The notes beneath the pieces were generated by a model. That model had not been told where the DNA came from. It saw only the letters and a list, made by a program, of their open reading frames with translations, and searched no databases. From the NCBI GenBank assembly GCA_014526335.1, contig JACTAT010000049.1:2044258-2108257 (forward strand): a stretch of 64,000 nt of DNA. The letters are read 5' to 3'. Below, piece by piece: positions 1 through 10,571 of the stretch. The position numbers and the translations under genes are program-made. This DNA is from Chrysaora quinquecirrha. Lineage: Eukaryota; Cnidaria; Scyphozoa; Semaeostomeae; Pelagiidae. Numbering within the stretch: position 1 is the first letter of the stretch; each line of letters opens with the position of its first letter.

Positions 1-2
1 TA

Positions 3-35
<33 letters not shown>

Positions 36-2319
36 ATGTTTTTTGCTAAAGTGAGACTGTCAATGTCACAAAATGGAGGTTTGATTTTATTGTCGCCAAT
101 TTGACATCCATCAGCTGCATGCATGTGAAACTGTGTTTTACGGTGCATTCTTATTGGTGAATTTTCACGTGATTTGTTTGCTTTGATGTCAAGAACGCTC
201 CATTTCAGCCAATCAATGTATAGCATTAGACAGATGCATTGACAGTTAGAAAAGCAGCTTTTTGTTAAAATTCATTGTCTTGATCATGGTTTGACCACTA
301 TGCAATGTGAAGAGGATGAAAGAGGACTTGTTTGTTTCGTCACGATGGGAGATGAACAACAAGAAGACATTGATGCCACAGACGAAGAAAGAAATCAGGC
401 AAGTTTACTCTCTGTTCCTCTTTGGTGTTCTATCGCATTCTCTTTGTTGAATTCAGCTACGCAAATTGAAAATGCACCAGCTGCTAATGTTGTTGCTCAT
501 CTGTATCTACAGTTATGGTAATGTGCAGGTCAATAAAAAACCATAGGTTCCTTCTGGAAATTGAAGTTCTTAAATTTTTTTCAAACAGCATGGAAAACAC
601 TTCCAAGTTTTTCGTAGAACAATATGAATCAAGAAAGTCCCTTATTTTTACTCATAAAATTGGGTCTGTTTCTGCAAAGGTCTACATTATAAGTGGTTCC
701 GTTTGAAAATCTGCGCAGCTTGTTCCTGTATGTTTAAAGTTCAAGTACCTCCCGGGGCAGGACAGTAACAATTAATTTCCCAGACTTTAAAGGCTGCTCT
801 CTTTTCAGAAAGAGGAAGAAGAATTCTGCTTCAAGGGAAATTTCAGTTGCAGAAACAACGCAACGTTTTTCAGAAGAAAGCCAGGAGGCTGACAAATCCT
901 TTTTTGTGACTTGCAGTTGAAATTTTGGGGGAACTATTGTTGGCTTTCAAGAAGATAAAGAGGGCTATTGATTCACCCATTGCTTACAGACGCGGCACAA
1001 AGTAAAAAACTAGAATAATTGCAAAAAGTAAACGTATTTCTCTTAAATGAAACTTAAAAATTTGCTCACTTTTACTACAAATTATCAAAATTTTCAGATT
1101 TTGATCTCGAGTTTGTTTTTAACATATGGTTGGATGCTGCTAACAACTTGTCCAGTATGCCAAACAATATATATTAGATCAGGCCGGGCATTTCCCAACG
1201 CACTCCCAGTTTCTTAGTAGTTCAGCTACTCCATTTCTGAGCGTCTTCTAGGGAGTTTGTGATAAAAAAATTAATGAAAGCGGTTAAAAATGCGTATAAA
1301 AAACCTATGTACTACATACTGTTTTTACAACATATTTCCACCGAACCTGTTAAGAAATCCCTTTTATATTATACGTATATAAGAAAACGAAGGGAGTGTG
1401 TTGTAAATTGACTATCCAAACACAGTTCACAGCAAGAAACAGTATAGGGAACTTTCAGCCTAATTTTGTGATAAAATTAACCCTATTCCATACGGGGGGG
1501 TGTTTTCCACCCCCTTGAGGTTTATTGGTTATCACGTTTTCAGTTTGATAGCTGAAAGGCTTGATAAACCAAACTGACTTTTTATCTTTGTGTATTACCC
1601 AACATTTGACGAAAAATTTTTGATAATATATTGGTACATAATCACGTGACATGACCATATTTGGACTGCAGTCAGCAAAGCAGGCCTTGGTTGGCATGGT
1701 TATTGCAATTAAGATACTTAAAATTATCTTTCTGAAACACCTTGAATCGTAAATTTACAAAATTTACCTTTCACGTTAGAGATTTTCAAGCCTATTTCAA
1801 CAAGTCAGACTCTTAGAGAAAACACCCTCCTCCTCATAAATGGTAGGTCCAAAATTATGATTTCAAAATATATATTAGGATTGTTTATCTATTTGCAGAT
1901 AACATATTTGCGGATTTTGATTTCAGGATTACGAATTCAAAATTTATATTACGATTGTTTAATATATTTCAGGATTCTGAAGCACTGTTTGCGATTTTGA
2001 AATTTTTTTGCAATTTTGAAATAGATTTTGGGTTGGCCCTTGTCAGCCACCATAAAAATTGGTTTCTCTTCTCTCTCTAGCAACATATAAAATGGAAAAT
2101 TATTAACAGAATCTGAAAGGGATTATTACATTTCAGACAAAAATGTTGCGAGAATGTCCATTAGCATGGACCGAGATCTGATTCAGAACTTTGATTCTTC
2201 TTGGAGGTAATACCCAGGTATGGACACATTTCTTAGAAACAAGGTTTACTTCGCAGTTAAGGACTTGAAGTACTTCAGGCCTGAATAATTACTGACGTAA
2301 ATCATCATCTTCACCATGA

Positions 2320-2373
<54 letters not shown>

Positions 2374-2464
2374 GAGCTATGCATATGCTAAACAGAATAA
2401 ACATATTTCATTCATAACAAGTTGTGATTGTTTCATTCTACTTTATAGTCACTTTAAAGGATAG
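1..2464. other. Non-coding stretch with simple repeats
   Basis: I see no supportable gene here. A GAT/ATG microsatellite occupies about 3-33 and an ATC microsatellite about 2321-2373. A short C/G hairpin lies near 1490-1515. Between about 1860 and 2030 an AT-rich motif (aggatt... followed by a run of t and a) recurs irregularly. Small open frames in this stretch lack splice context and recognisable domains. Confidence 0.6.
2321..2373. repeat. (ATC)n microsatellite
   Basis: About 17 uninterrupted trinucleotide copies, about 90 bases before the left LTR. Confidence 0.95.
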
Positions 2465-2785
2465 TGTAGCAGAATTTGCTGTGACGCAGTAGAAAATAAC
2501 TCAAGACAGAGACAGAGTTTTAACGTTGCAATTATAAGATGACCAATGTGAGATGACCGAAATTCTAACTTTACAGAGCTAGTATTTATAGAGTTTTACA
2601 TATCATGTGATTTGTGGCGTAGTTACAATTTATACGTGCATAAGTAAGCTAACAGAAAGTTCTTAAGTTTGTCACGAGTATTTATTGACGTACATAGGTA
2701 GAATATACAGAAAGTTCATAACGTGCAAGATAACATACATAGTGTTTACATGAAGTACTTTATTGTTGAAGCTGTTCCTACTACA
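2465..2785 (-). repeat. 3' LTR (left copy)
   Basis: This 321-bp copy matches 7963-8281 almost base for base and has the TG...CA ends typical of LTRs. It differs from the other copy by a few substitutions and a 2-base insertion near 2550. The small divergence implies a fairly recent insertion. Confidence 0.92.
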
Positions 2786-2921
2786 GACTTCCCTTTCTTG
2801 AATAAAAAAAGGGCGAAGCACTTTTTTTAGGAAGGAAGCTAAATATGCTAACGTTAATTTTGAAATTTTATACTTTTTTGATACATTTTTGTATATATAT
2901 AAGTAACAAAAACAAAAGTAA

Positions 2922-3103
2922 TTATGTAAGCATTTGAAAAAGCTCATAATTAAGCGATAGAATACGAGTTCCACCTCTTGCAGAACCATCCATTTGCAAA
3001 TATGGGCAGGCATTCAGCAAACCTCTTAAACGACTCTGGCGAGCTAAGATAGTACAAGCAGCCGGATACAACTTATAAATTAACTTACATGCATTAGAAG
3101 CGA
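2922..3103 (-). pseudogene. C-terminal remnant of the gag-protease frame, downstream of the insertion
   Basis: Joining 5605 to 3103 across the duplicated cggaagacc keeps the gag frame open for roughly 60 codons to a TAA at 2922-2924. The tail shows no domain I recognise. Its main value is that it dates the RecQ-bearing element as a later arrival. Confidence 0.7.
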
Positions 3104-3112
3104 CGGAAGACC

Positions 3113-3186
3113 TAGCCTGCGCGCAGCCTGAAACGCTTCTTCAAGGAAGTGTACAGTCTGCGCATTAAAGTCAAAAAGCTTGTTCC
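3113..3186 (+). repeat. Left terminal inverted repeat of the RecQ element
   Basis: Reverse complement of 5531-5604 with one mismatch at position 68 of 74. Sequence identity stops abruptly after base 74. Confidence 0.92.
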
Positions 3187-3932
3187 CTGAGTCAGCAAAA
3201 ATTGCAGCCTCTTTCCCAACTTGAAACCGCGAGCGGGCGAATCTCTCACAACGCCCAGTCGCTCAAACATGTTGACAATGGCGGATTGTTACTTGCTGTG
3301 CTCCGGCCGCTCAGTCTTCCATCTAAAAAGATTTGACTTGCACATTGAGTTTGCAATTTTGGAGAAAAAATATGCTGTGTTTTATTTGAAAATTATCACT
3401 TACGGAAAAATCATATTTTGATCTCATTGATGGAAATATTTCAGGGAAGCTGTGCATCTACCTCGAAGTCTGACGTTCTTTCTTAGGCCGTCTGCCGTGT
3501 CCTTCATTGATGCTCCTCTTTGTTCAACTCAACATCGTCGAGCAGCCAGGACCGAGGGGTTCTTTAGTATGTACTTGTCTTCATTCCTAAAGATGTTGGT
3601 GTCATTACTGTCTGCCTTTTTGCCTGGTGCTCAATAGTATTCAAAATTTCCCTTATGTGAATCATGATTAGCTTTTGATTTTTGCTTTTGATTTGTTTTG
3701 ATTTTTCATTCAATATACAGTAGAATTGTCTTGATGTGAGACTGATATGATGAAACTTTCATCCCATTTTATACTTTTTACTGCCTATCATTAGCGAATT
3801 TGCCAAGTAAGATTAATTCAGTAAAACAATCACAAAATTCAAATGGAAATAATATTGAATAATGAATTATAGTCATAAAGAAAATAGACATTTTTAGCAT
3901 ACATAGATTGACAATGAGGAATACTTTCAATT

Positions 3933-5340
3933 CTACAGATTAATTGTGATAAGGCTCTGACTTATTAAAACAGAGAAATTATACAATTTGGGTTCTAGAT
4001 CAGATCTGAGGACCTCTGTAAGGCTTGTAAGAAACCCATTGTACAAGAGGTAGCAGCAACTAGTTTTACCATCACGACCTGCTGGGCCACATTCTTGAAG
4101 GTATGATTCAACATTTTTGAAGGACCAAAATTTATGATCCTGTACGCTTGCTTGCAATCCACTCCTATTCCAAATGCAACTGTGGCAAGCAACACACGTA
4201 GGGAACTATCACTACTACCTATTTCCTTGAGAACATGTTCTTTAACAAAGGATGGCGTACCAGCATGAAACATTTCCACCAGGTGACAAAGGGGATCTTC
4301 ACAGCCACCTGCAAACAATTTTTTATCTAGCTTCAGCCGAAATGTCTTCCAGATAAGGGCACACTGATTGCATGTTTGACAGAAAATTATTGTTCGTTCT
4401 GTCTCCTTTCCCTTAGTTGCTAATTCAGAAAACATTGCTTCAAACTTTGTGTCATTCCCAACATACTTGGAATGAAACAACAGACTGTTCTTGAATGGGC
4501 TCTTCTTGATGACATGTGTTGATACATGGGCCAAATTGAGCACTGAAAATATAGTTGCCTTTGTTGCGCTTGAAGCCATTGCAGTGAATACAGCAATCTT
4601 CACTGATGAATCCAGAAATGATTGATTTCATCCATCTGACCATACCATTTTCTGAAGGCAGGCTTCTGTGATAAGCCAAGACCCCTGAAAAATAAAAAGA
4701 CTTACTGTTAACACAGCTGTTTCAGAAGTAGGATTGTTAAAAAACAAAACTGAAATCTTTGTCAATTTACTGAGAAGTAAAATAGTCCTTACCATTGTTC
4801 AATACAATGAGCCTTGCAAATGCAACACAAACACAGTTGTTGACCAATTTCTCTGAGGAAAGAAATTTCCCCCATCTGCTAGTGGCCAACATTGATTCTA
4901 GGGAAGTGAAGATGATGTTGTATGCTCCATCTCCATCTTCGATGTCTCCAAGAGCAAGACCTCTTCCGACTGATCTGCATAGATAGCTGCTGCATTGATT
5001 CCAATCTCCTTCAGTTTGGACACTTAGGATTGCAATTAAGGATTGCAACGGTGACACAACAAGTATACAACTCTGTAATGAAAGCTGCTCCATAAGGTAA
5101 TCAGCGACAAAAGGGAAGGGATGGTCTGGAAAATTTTAGAGACTTTCCATACCCAGTCGGTGCACAGAAATACAGGTTCTTCCCTTGGAAAAACTACTTC
5201 AGATCCTTCAGTTGATCTTTGTATATTTTCAACTCCATCTAACATTTTAACGAAGTCTAAGCTAAGCCTTCTATAAACTTCTCTTCGTTCCAAACAAGAT
5301 CGCTCGTAGCTGTAGTGGGCACATTCGCCATCTTGGGAAT
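3933..5340 (-). pseudogene. RecQ-family DNA helicase, decayed
   Basis: Superfamily 2 helicase motifs occur in order on the minus strand but in different frames. A Walker A segment, APTGYGKSL, lies near 5140. Motif Ia, VVSPLQSLI, is near 5040. The remains of the DEAH box, AHCIEQW, are near 4800, with the acidic DE lost. A GTAAGG donor follows at about 4796 and an acceptor ...ttttcag lies at about 4685. A motif III relative (FTAMASSATKATIF) is near 4590. Next come TIIFCQTCNQC and [13 protein letters not shown], and motif [14 protein letters not shown], near 4090, where the usual GRAGRDG has P for R. At least four frame changes and the damaged Walker B argue for a dead copy. In RecQ proteins this core unwinds DNA 3' to 5'. 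Here it is cargo of the TIR element. Confidence 0.8.
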
Positions 5341-5530
5341 CTTTAACATTTGCTAAATAAAGTCCGGGCGGTGAATTCGCTGAGAACGTGCAAAACAAAA
5401 ACAAAGCCTTTGTATTTGAAGCCAATCAATGATCGAGCTACCTCACGAAAAGTTGTGAGGTGAATTTTATTGGTTGTTAAACAATTGTCTAACAATGGCA
5501 AATTTGAAAATTCTACCTGAAATGGAGGCT

Positions 5531-5604
5531 GGAACATGCTTTTTGACTTTAATGCGCAGACTGTACACTTCCTTGAAGAAGCGTTTCAGGCTGCGCGCAG
5601 GCTA
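5531..5604 (-). repeat. Right terminal inverted repeat of the RecQ element
   Basis: Pairs with 3113-3186. Read on the minus strand it supplies the spurious C-terminal codons of the gag frame. Confidence 0.92.
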
Positions 5605-7831
5605 CGGAAGACCTGGATGGCTTTGCAAGAAGAAAGTTAGCAAAGAAAACACCAACCCGAGCAAGATCTCCAGGGACAGGACCAACTACACTTACTGGGT
5701 CATCCGGGGAATTATCTAAGGTCTGCTTATTGGAGGTCTGGGAATGGTGCTCAGATAGGTTGCGAACAACGTTACGCTTCTTAGGAGGAGGAGAGACAGT
5801 CGGATTATTATTACGAGTACAGCTAAAAGCTGGAACAGGAGGAAGTGGCTCAGACTTGGCAATGGTGGAGATAATTGGAGAAGTTAACAAACAGTGAACA
5901 TTAGCATCAACATGACTTGGAAGTGTTACATTAGCTGCAGGCAAAGCATTACTTGCAGATGAAGTAGAAGGCAATCGCTTAGAGAGGTGAGGATAGATAG
6001 CAAATGGATTCTTATCCTGACAAGAGACTGAAAAATTCAAAGAAGGATGATTAAACGTAATGGAAGGATTAGCATGATCAGTTACAGCTTGAATTTGCCT
6101 TAAATGGTTTTGACCAAACAAGATGGGCCAGGTTGCCTTGGGAACAACAAGCATTGAAAACACAGAAGATTTACCATTCTCCCATACAATAGGAACCTGT
6201 TGGATACCAATAGCTTGTAGTTGAGCAGCAGATGACGATGAGATGGGAAGTGGGGAATTGAACTTCTCAAAAGTCAAACTAGGGAATTTCTGCTGCAATA
6301 AATCTGCATGCTGCTTACTAACTAGGGATAATGCACAACAGCAGTCCACAGGGAGGGGCAAGGCCACACCTACACTTGTCACAGTGGTCCACAAAATATT
6401 CCTGTGTGAAAAATCCAAATTATCAACCTGGGGGGAGGTTGAGGCAGTTGGGACAGCAGGACAGCTGAACAAAGGATCCAAGGTGGGGGTGGGTTGGGTG
6501 GGCTGGGGAGACTGAGAAGCCACCACATTTTGTTCCAATTGGGCAATACGAGAAGTAATATCTGCAATAATTTGGGGGTCAACAGCCACATTAGCAGAAA
6601 TACTGGGCTGGGGGTCAGAAGTGACAACGTTAACCTGAGGCCTTTCAATATTATTGTCACTGTTATGATAATGAGCAAATTTTTTGCAGCCAGGTTTAAA
6701 ACACAACAGGCACTTGTGCTGGCGTCCCAACGAGCACTTTCCCCCTGGCAACTCACAGGGTGCCTTATACTGCCGATTAAAGGCAAAACAAGTTTCCTTA
6801 GAAACATCCCAATTTTGGGAAAAATTAGGGCGGCGACCACAGAAAGGGGGCCGGGAAGGACTACTCGGCGAGGCCTCAGCAGCCTGATTAAAAACTGGCT
6901 CATTATTAGTGTCCTGGCTACACGAACAGGAAACACATTGGGGAGAATGCGAATGACTAGGCCTATGAGAAACAACATTTACTGCTAAGCTACTGCTACT
7001 TGCAAATTGATTAAAACCTGATTTATTGATAGTTGATTCATAACGCACAGCAGCAGAGATTACTGATTGTAAAGACGTAAAATTAACTTCTCTGCTGACC
7101 AGTTCCTTAGAAATATTATCATGGACTTTGTTTATGAAAGAATAAATAAGTTCCAACTCACTGCTCTCATTATCATCAGAACCACCAGAATGATGGATAC
7201 CTGGAATTAATTTCGCCAACTCATGCTGCGTTTCTGTAGAACGATGAGCGAAGCTCGCAACAGAGTCCCGAGGCTGCTGTTTCATTGTTTGGAAAACAGC
7301 CAACAGCTCACGAATTCGCTGATCCTGTGGTTTTCCGCATTTGGTCTGTAGAAGTTCGACACATTTGTCATACCTTCGGAGATGCAACTCTTCCGGTGCT
7401 GCTGTGGGATTATTGCCCAACAAAGATCTTGTCTTGACTTCGGCATCCAGAATCGCATCGTACGCTCTGGCATCTTTTTGACATTGTTGCTTTAAATAAG
7501 TCAGCCAGAACTGTGATGGAATTACTGCAGAGTGCAACAAATTTCGCAGCTGTTCAAGGAATCTATCCAAATCTTGTCCAGAGCCTTTGTATTCCGGGAG
7601 AACAAGATTTGGCAGACGCAGGGGAGAAAAACTTGAAGGAGCTGTTGATGGGCTGGCGTTAGCGGCAGAAACATCGGAAGCAAGTCGTTGTAAACTTTGA
7701 GCAAGCTCTTGAAAATGTTCATTGGTTGTTACAGAACTGTCTATTTGTGCTTGCTCTTTTTGAAGGTGTTGCTGATCTTTGACGACTTGCACAAGGCCTT
7801 GAACAACGCCAGTCAGTTCAGCAAGTTCCAT
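5605..7831 (-). pseudogene. Retroelement gag-protease, interrupted by a DNA transposon
   Basis: The frame starts at the ATG at 7831 and is open for about 740 codons until the insertion at 5604. The N-terminal part is coiled-coil-like. It is followed by a gag core (LPNLVLPEYKG, then FLEQL and YLKQQCQKDARAYD). A Cys/His-rich zinc-knuckle-like segment (CELPGGKCSLGRQHKC, then C and H) comes next, followed by a proline-rich linker. A retropepsin-like domain sits near residues 470-590, where the usual D-T/S-G appears as VDCCCALSLVS. Related cnidarian elements as I recall them have a Cys-rich variant here, so this may be genuine rather than decay. Past the insertion the same frame continues from 3103 to a TAA at 2922-2924, about 60 more codons. 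This shows the ORF was intact when the DNA element landed. No RT follows. Codons after 5604 in the present sequence derive from the inserted TIR. Confidence 0.85.
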
Positions 7832-7962
7832 GTTGAAAATTCAGGAAAATGTAGTAAAATCAGGATTTTAAAACATACTTAAGGATCGTGAATATTACTG
7901 AGACATCATACAAGCTCAGAAGAAGATTGTGGTATCTTCTAAACCGGATCTTCCACCAATTT

Positions 7963-8281
7963 TGTAGCAGAATTTGCTGTGACGCAGTAGAAAATAACTC
8001 ACGACAGAGACAGAGTTTTAACGTTGCAATTATAAGATGACCCATGTGATGACCGAAATTCTAACTTTACAGAGCTAGTATTTATAGAGTTTTACATTTC
8101 ATGTGATTTGTGGCGTAGTTACAATTTATTCGTGCATAAGTAAGCTAACAGAAAGTTCTTAAGTTTGTCACGAGTATTTATTGACGTACATAGATAGAAT
8201 ATACAGAAAGTTCATAACGTGCAAGATAACATACATAGTGTTTACATGAAGTACTTTATTGTTGAAGCTGTTCCTACTACA
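7963..8281 (-). repeat. 5' LTR (right copy)
   Basis: This 319-bp copy pairs with 2465-2785. In element sense it is followed by the primer-binding-site candidate and then by the gag start codon at 7831. Confidence 0.92.
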
Positions 8282-8285
8282 ATAG

Positions 8286-10188
8286 CTTCAGGGGGGGGTG
8301 GATTCTTCAGTAGCAAAAGTACCTGGGAATGTGCGCGCTAGGGGTATACTTTTTCAGTCTTCTAGTCAAGGGTATACTTATTATAATTTCAGTCTAGCCT
8401 TGTGTATCATAGTTCACAATGCTGGTCCAGGGAGTGGTCATGCCTTCAACTGTAGGGAACTGTAGTAGCCCTAAAAAGTAGAATTTTCATACATCCACCT
8501 GAAAGAAGAAGTTTGCAAGTTGAACTTTGAAATTTCCAACGACATTTCAAGAGTACTCTAAGGCACCAAATTGCTTGGGGTGCTACCTAGCTGTTGACAG
8601 CTTAGCGGTTTGGCTTGTTGTTTTTGCTATGAATAGTAGCTTTTTATAAATAAAGTAGCTCAAAAAAGTTAGCTAGTTTACAAATTGAATTGCAATTTAA
8701 GAAAAGTTGCTTATTAATCAGCTCCACAACTATGCTAAAGTACACAGGTAGTATATTTCTTGGGGCCTTGAGCGCCTTCTACTTATTTATTTTATTTCAA
8801 TTGCATTGCAGAATTATCAATGGTACTTCATGTCTTTGCTGCAACCAAAAGCAGTTAAATATGGCAAATATGTCTTTCACTGAATAAGATTACAGGAAAT
8901 GAACCTACAGGCAAGACAATCATTTAGCTTATGGCTACAATGCGAAAAAGCAAAATGCAACTAAATGCTTTGTATAGGGTAGTACTCTAAAGTACCTGAT
9001 TGCCATCCCCACTGATTAATGTGTCATAAATTTTCCAAATCCTCTGATCTTATAAGGCATCCCGTGTATCAGAAATTCTAAAAGACTTGTACTATTTTTT
9101 GCTTGTTAAACCTAAAACAGGAATTTTAGTTAGAAAAAATTTCCATTTGGTCCTTTTTAAGCAAGCATGTAATAATGTTGTTCCTGCTAGTACCTTGCCC
9201 TACTATTTAGCCCCTGCTTATCGACCTCCCAGCAACTAATTAATCATTTGTTAATCATTTTACTTATTCAAGCATGTTCCTATCCAACACAAGAGCGCTT
9301 CGCTACACTAATCATTTCGATGTTTATTGTCTAAGAAAAAAGATTTAAGCGTGCTGTATAATGTTTCCACTTTTTTCGTAATATTGTAGTTTAATTTCAT
9401 TATGCAAGGTCATTCTCTTTGCAGACATAACTACTTATGGAATGATTACTTGCCATTTTATGAACGTATGAAAAACTAAAGGCCTGGAGATAATTGCAAG
9501 TGGTCTTGGGGCCCCTGATCACTTAAAACATCCAATGTTCTTGTCTGGCGGGGACTGTATACAGAGTGAAACATCAACGTAAGTTTATTAGCAGTCGCAT
9601 TTTCGTCTATTCTGTCTACATTTTTGTCTACCGACACATACAAAATATGATTAATCTCAAACAAGAAAGTGCATGGAGAATCAAGCGGCTACAAACAGCC
9701 CTTACGTTGTCGTCTTCCCAACCACTTCTTAAAAACAATAGGATACCATAAACAATTTATCAACTTAATTCTTGCTTGTTAATTTATTTTTTTAATTAAC
9801 AGTTTAAAACTCAGTTTTTAATATTCTACAAATCTACAGGACACTTTGGAACCTAATTTTTAACTCAATACTTTACCCTGTTTAAATAATATAAAATGAA
9901 ATGAAAACATCATCAGAAATCATGCTAGCCAGTGACACAAATGGTTAGGGTATTTGCTGTTTGTTACACCGTATAATTTTGCTAATAGAATATTATATTT
10001 TCAAAAAAAAGATCAAGCACAAGTAACGAAAAACCACGACTGATTTACTGTGTGCCCGCATTCTATTCCTGTTACTGAGACTTATGGTTTGCTCCATGCA
10101 AATAAACGCTGGGTCTGACATGATGTAATTGGTGCAAAATTACAAAACTAAAAACATAACAAAATTATTGCATCTTTTGCCTCACATT
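8286..10188. other. Non-coding stretch
   Basis: No gene can be supported. The sequence is AT-rich with short homopolymers (a G run near 8290) and no open frame with splice context or a recognisable domain. Confidence 0.55.
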
Positions 10189-10196
10189 ATTAAAGT

Positions 10197-10563
10197 CAGG
10201 GCCGGCCCTTCATTGGGGGTGTTGTGGGTGCGACACCCCCCCATGGAAAAAGGACCAGTTAGCAAATCGGTAGTTTCAGTCGGCGAAATCACTCTTTTAT
10301 GCATTCCTGAATCATTGATACAGAGTTAAGGCTAAGTAAAAAACTATGGCAAATAAAACAGAACTACTACAAAAGCGCGGACCCTAGTGGCGTGCACCTC
10401 TGGCTGATGTTCTAGCACCATGCCAATTTTACTTGCGTTCATCACAACTTAAGCACCCTCGTAAGCCAATTTGATGATGCTTAGAAATATTTTTTCAGTT
10501 TCACTCTAGACGGCAAATCGAGATGGTCACACACTCCTTAAAACCTTTTTCGGGATGGCCCTG
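10197..10563. mobile_element. hAT-type miniature element (MITE), 367 bp
   Basis: The ends are cagggccggccc on the left and gggatggccctg on the right, imperfect inverted repeats of the hAT style. The same octamer, attaaagt, flanks both (10189-10196 and 10564-10571), the 8-bp target duplication characteristic of hAT transposons. There is no transposase inside. The full hAT element at 42.1-46.2 kb has different termini (cagtggcgga), so it is probably not the direct parent. Confidence 0.85.
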
Positions 10564-10571
10564 ATTAAAGT

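Larger units (their letters stand above)
3113..5604 (-). mobile_element. TIR DNA element with RecQ helicase, 9-bp target duplication
   Basis: The termini are 74-bp inverted repeats (3113-3186 and 5531-5604) with a single mismatch, beginning tagcctgcgcgcagcctgaa. Directly outside both ends lies the same nonamer, cggaagacc (3104-3112 and 5605-5613), a perfect target-site duplication. The element is 2492 bp and lies inside the gag-protease frame of the surrounding LTR element. The only recognisable cargo is a decayed RecQ-family helicase on the minus strand. I see no transposase in it, so it was probably moved in trans. Nine-base duplications are typical of Mutator-like elements. A MULE-type transposase gene occurs at 53.9-58.6 kb in this window, but a functional link is only inference. 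Confidence 0.9.
2465..8281 (-). mobile_element. LTR retrotransposon carrying gag-protease only
   Basis: The element runs on the minus strand. Its LTRs are 7963-8281 (5') and 2465-2785 (3'). Both begin tgtagtagg and end gctaca in element sense, and they are nearly identical. Four bases, atag, flank it on both sides (2461-2464 and 8282-8285), as expected for a target-site duplication. Four bases inside the 5' LTR lies a primer-binding-site candidate, tggtggaagatccggttt (7941-7958 reversed). A purine-rich tract (aagaaagggaag) precedes the 3' LTR at about 2787-2798. Between them there is one long gag-protease frame and no reverse transcriptase, RNase H or integrase. It must therefore be a non-autonomous element or an internal-deletion copy. 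A separate DNA element (3113-5604) sits inside it. Assignment to Ty3 or BEL/Pao is not settled. Confidence 0.9.

Noticed and set aside
6243..6988. Plus-strand and alternate-frame ORFs opposite the gag-protease
   Set aside because: These are shadows of the real minus-strand frame, with low-complexity Pro/Trp or Leu content.
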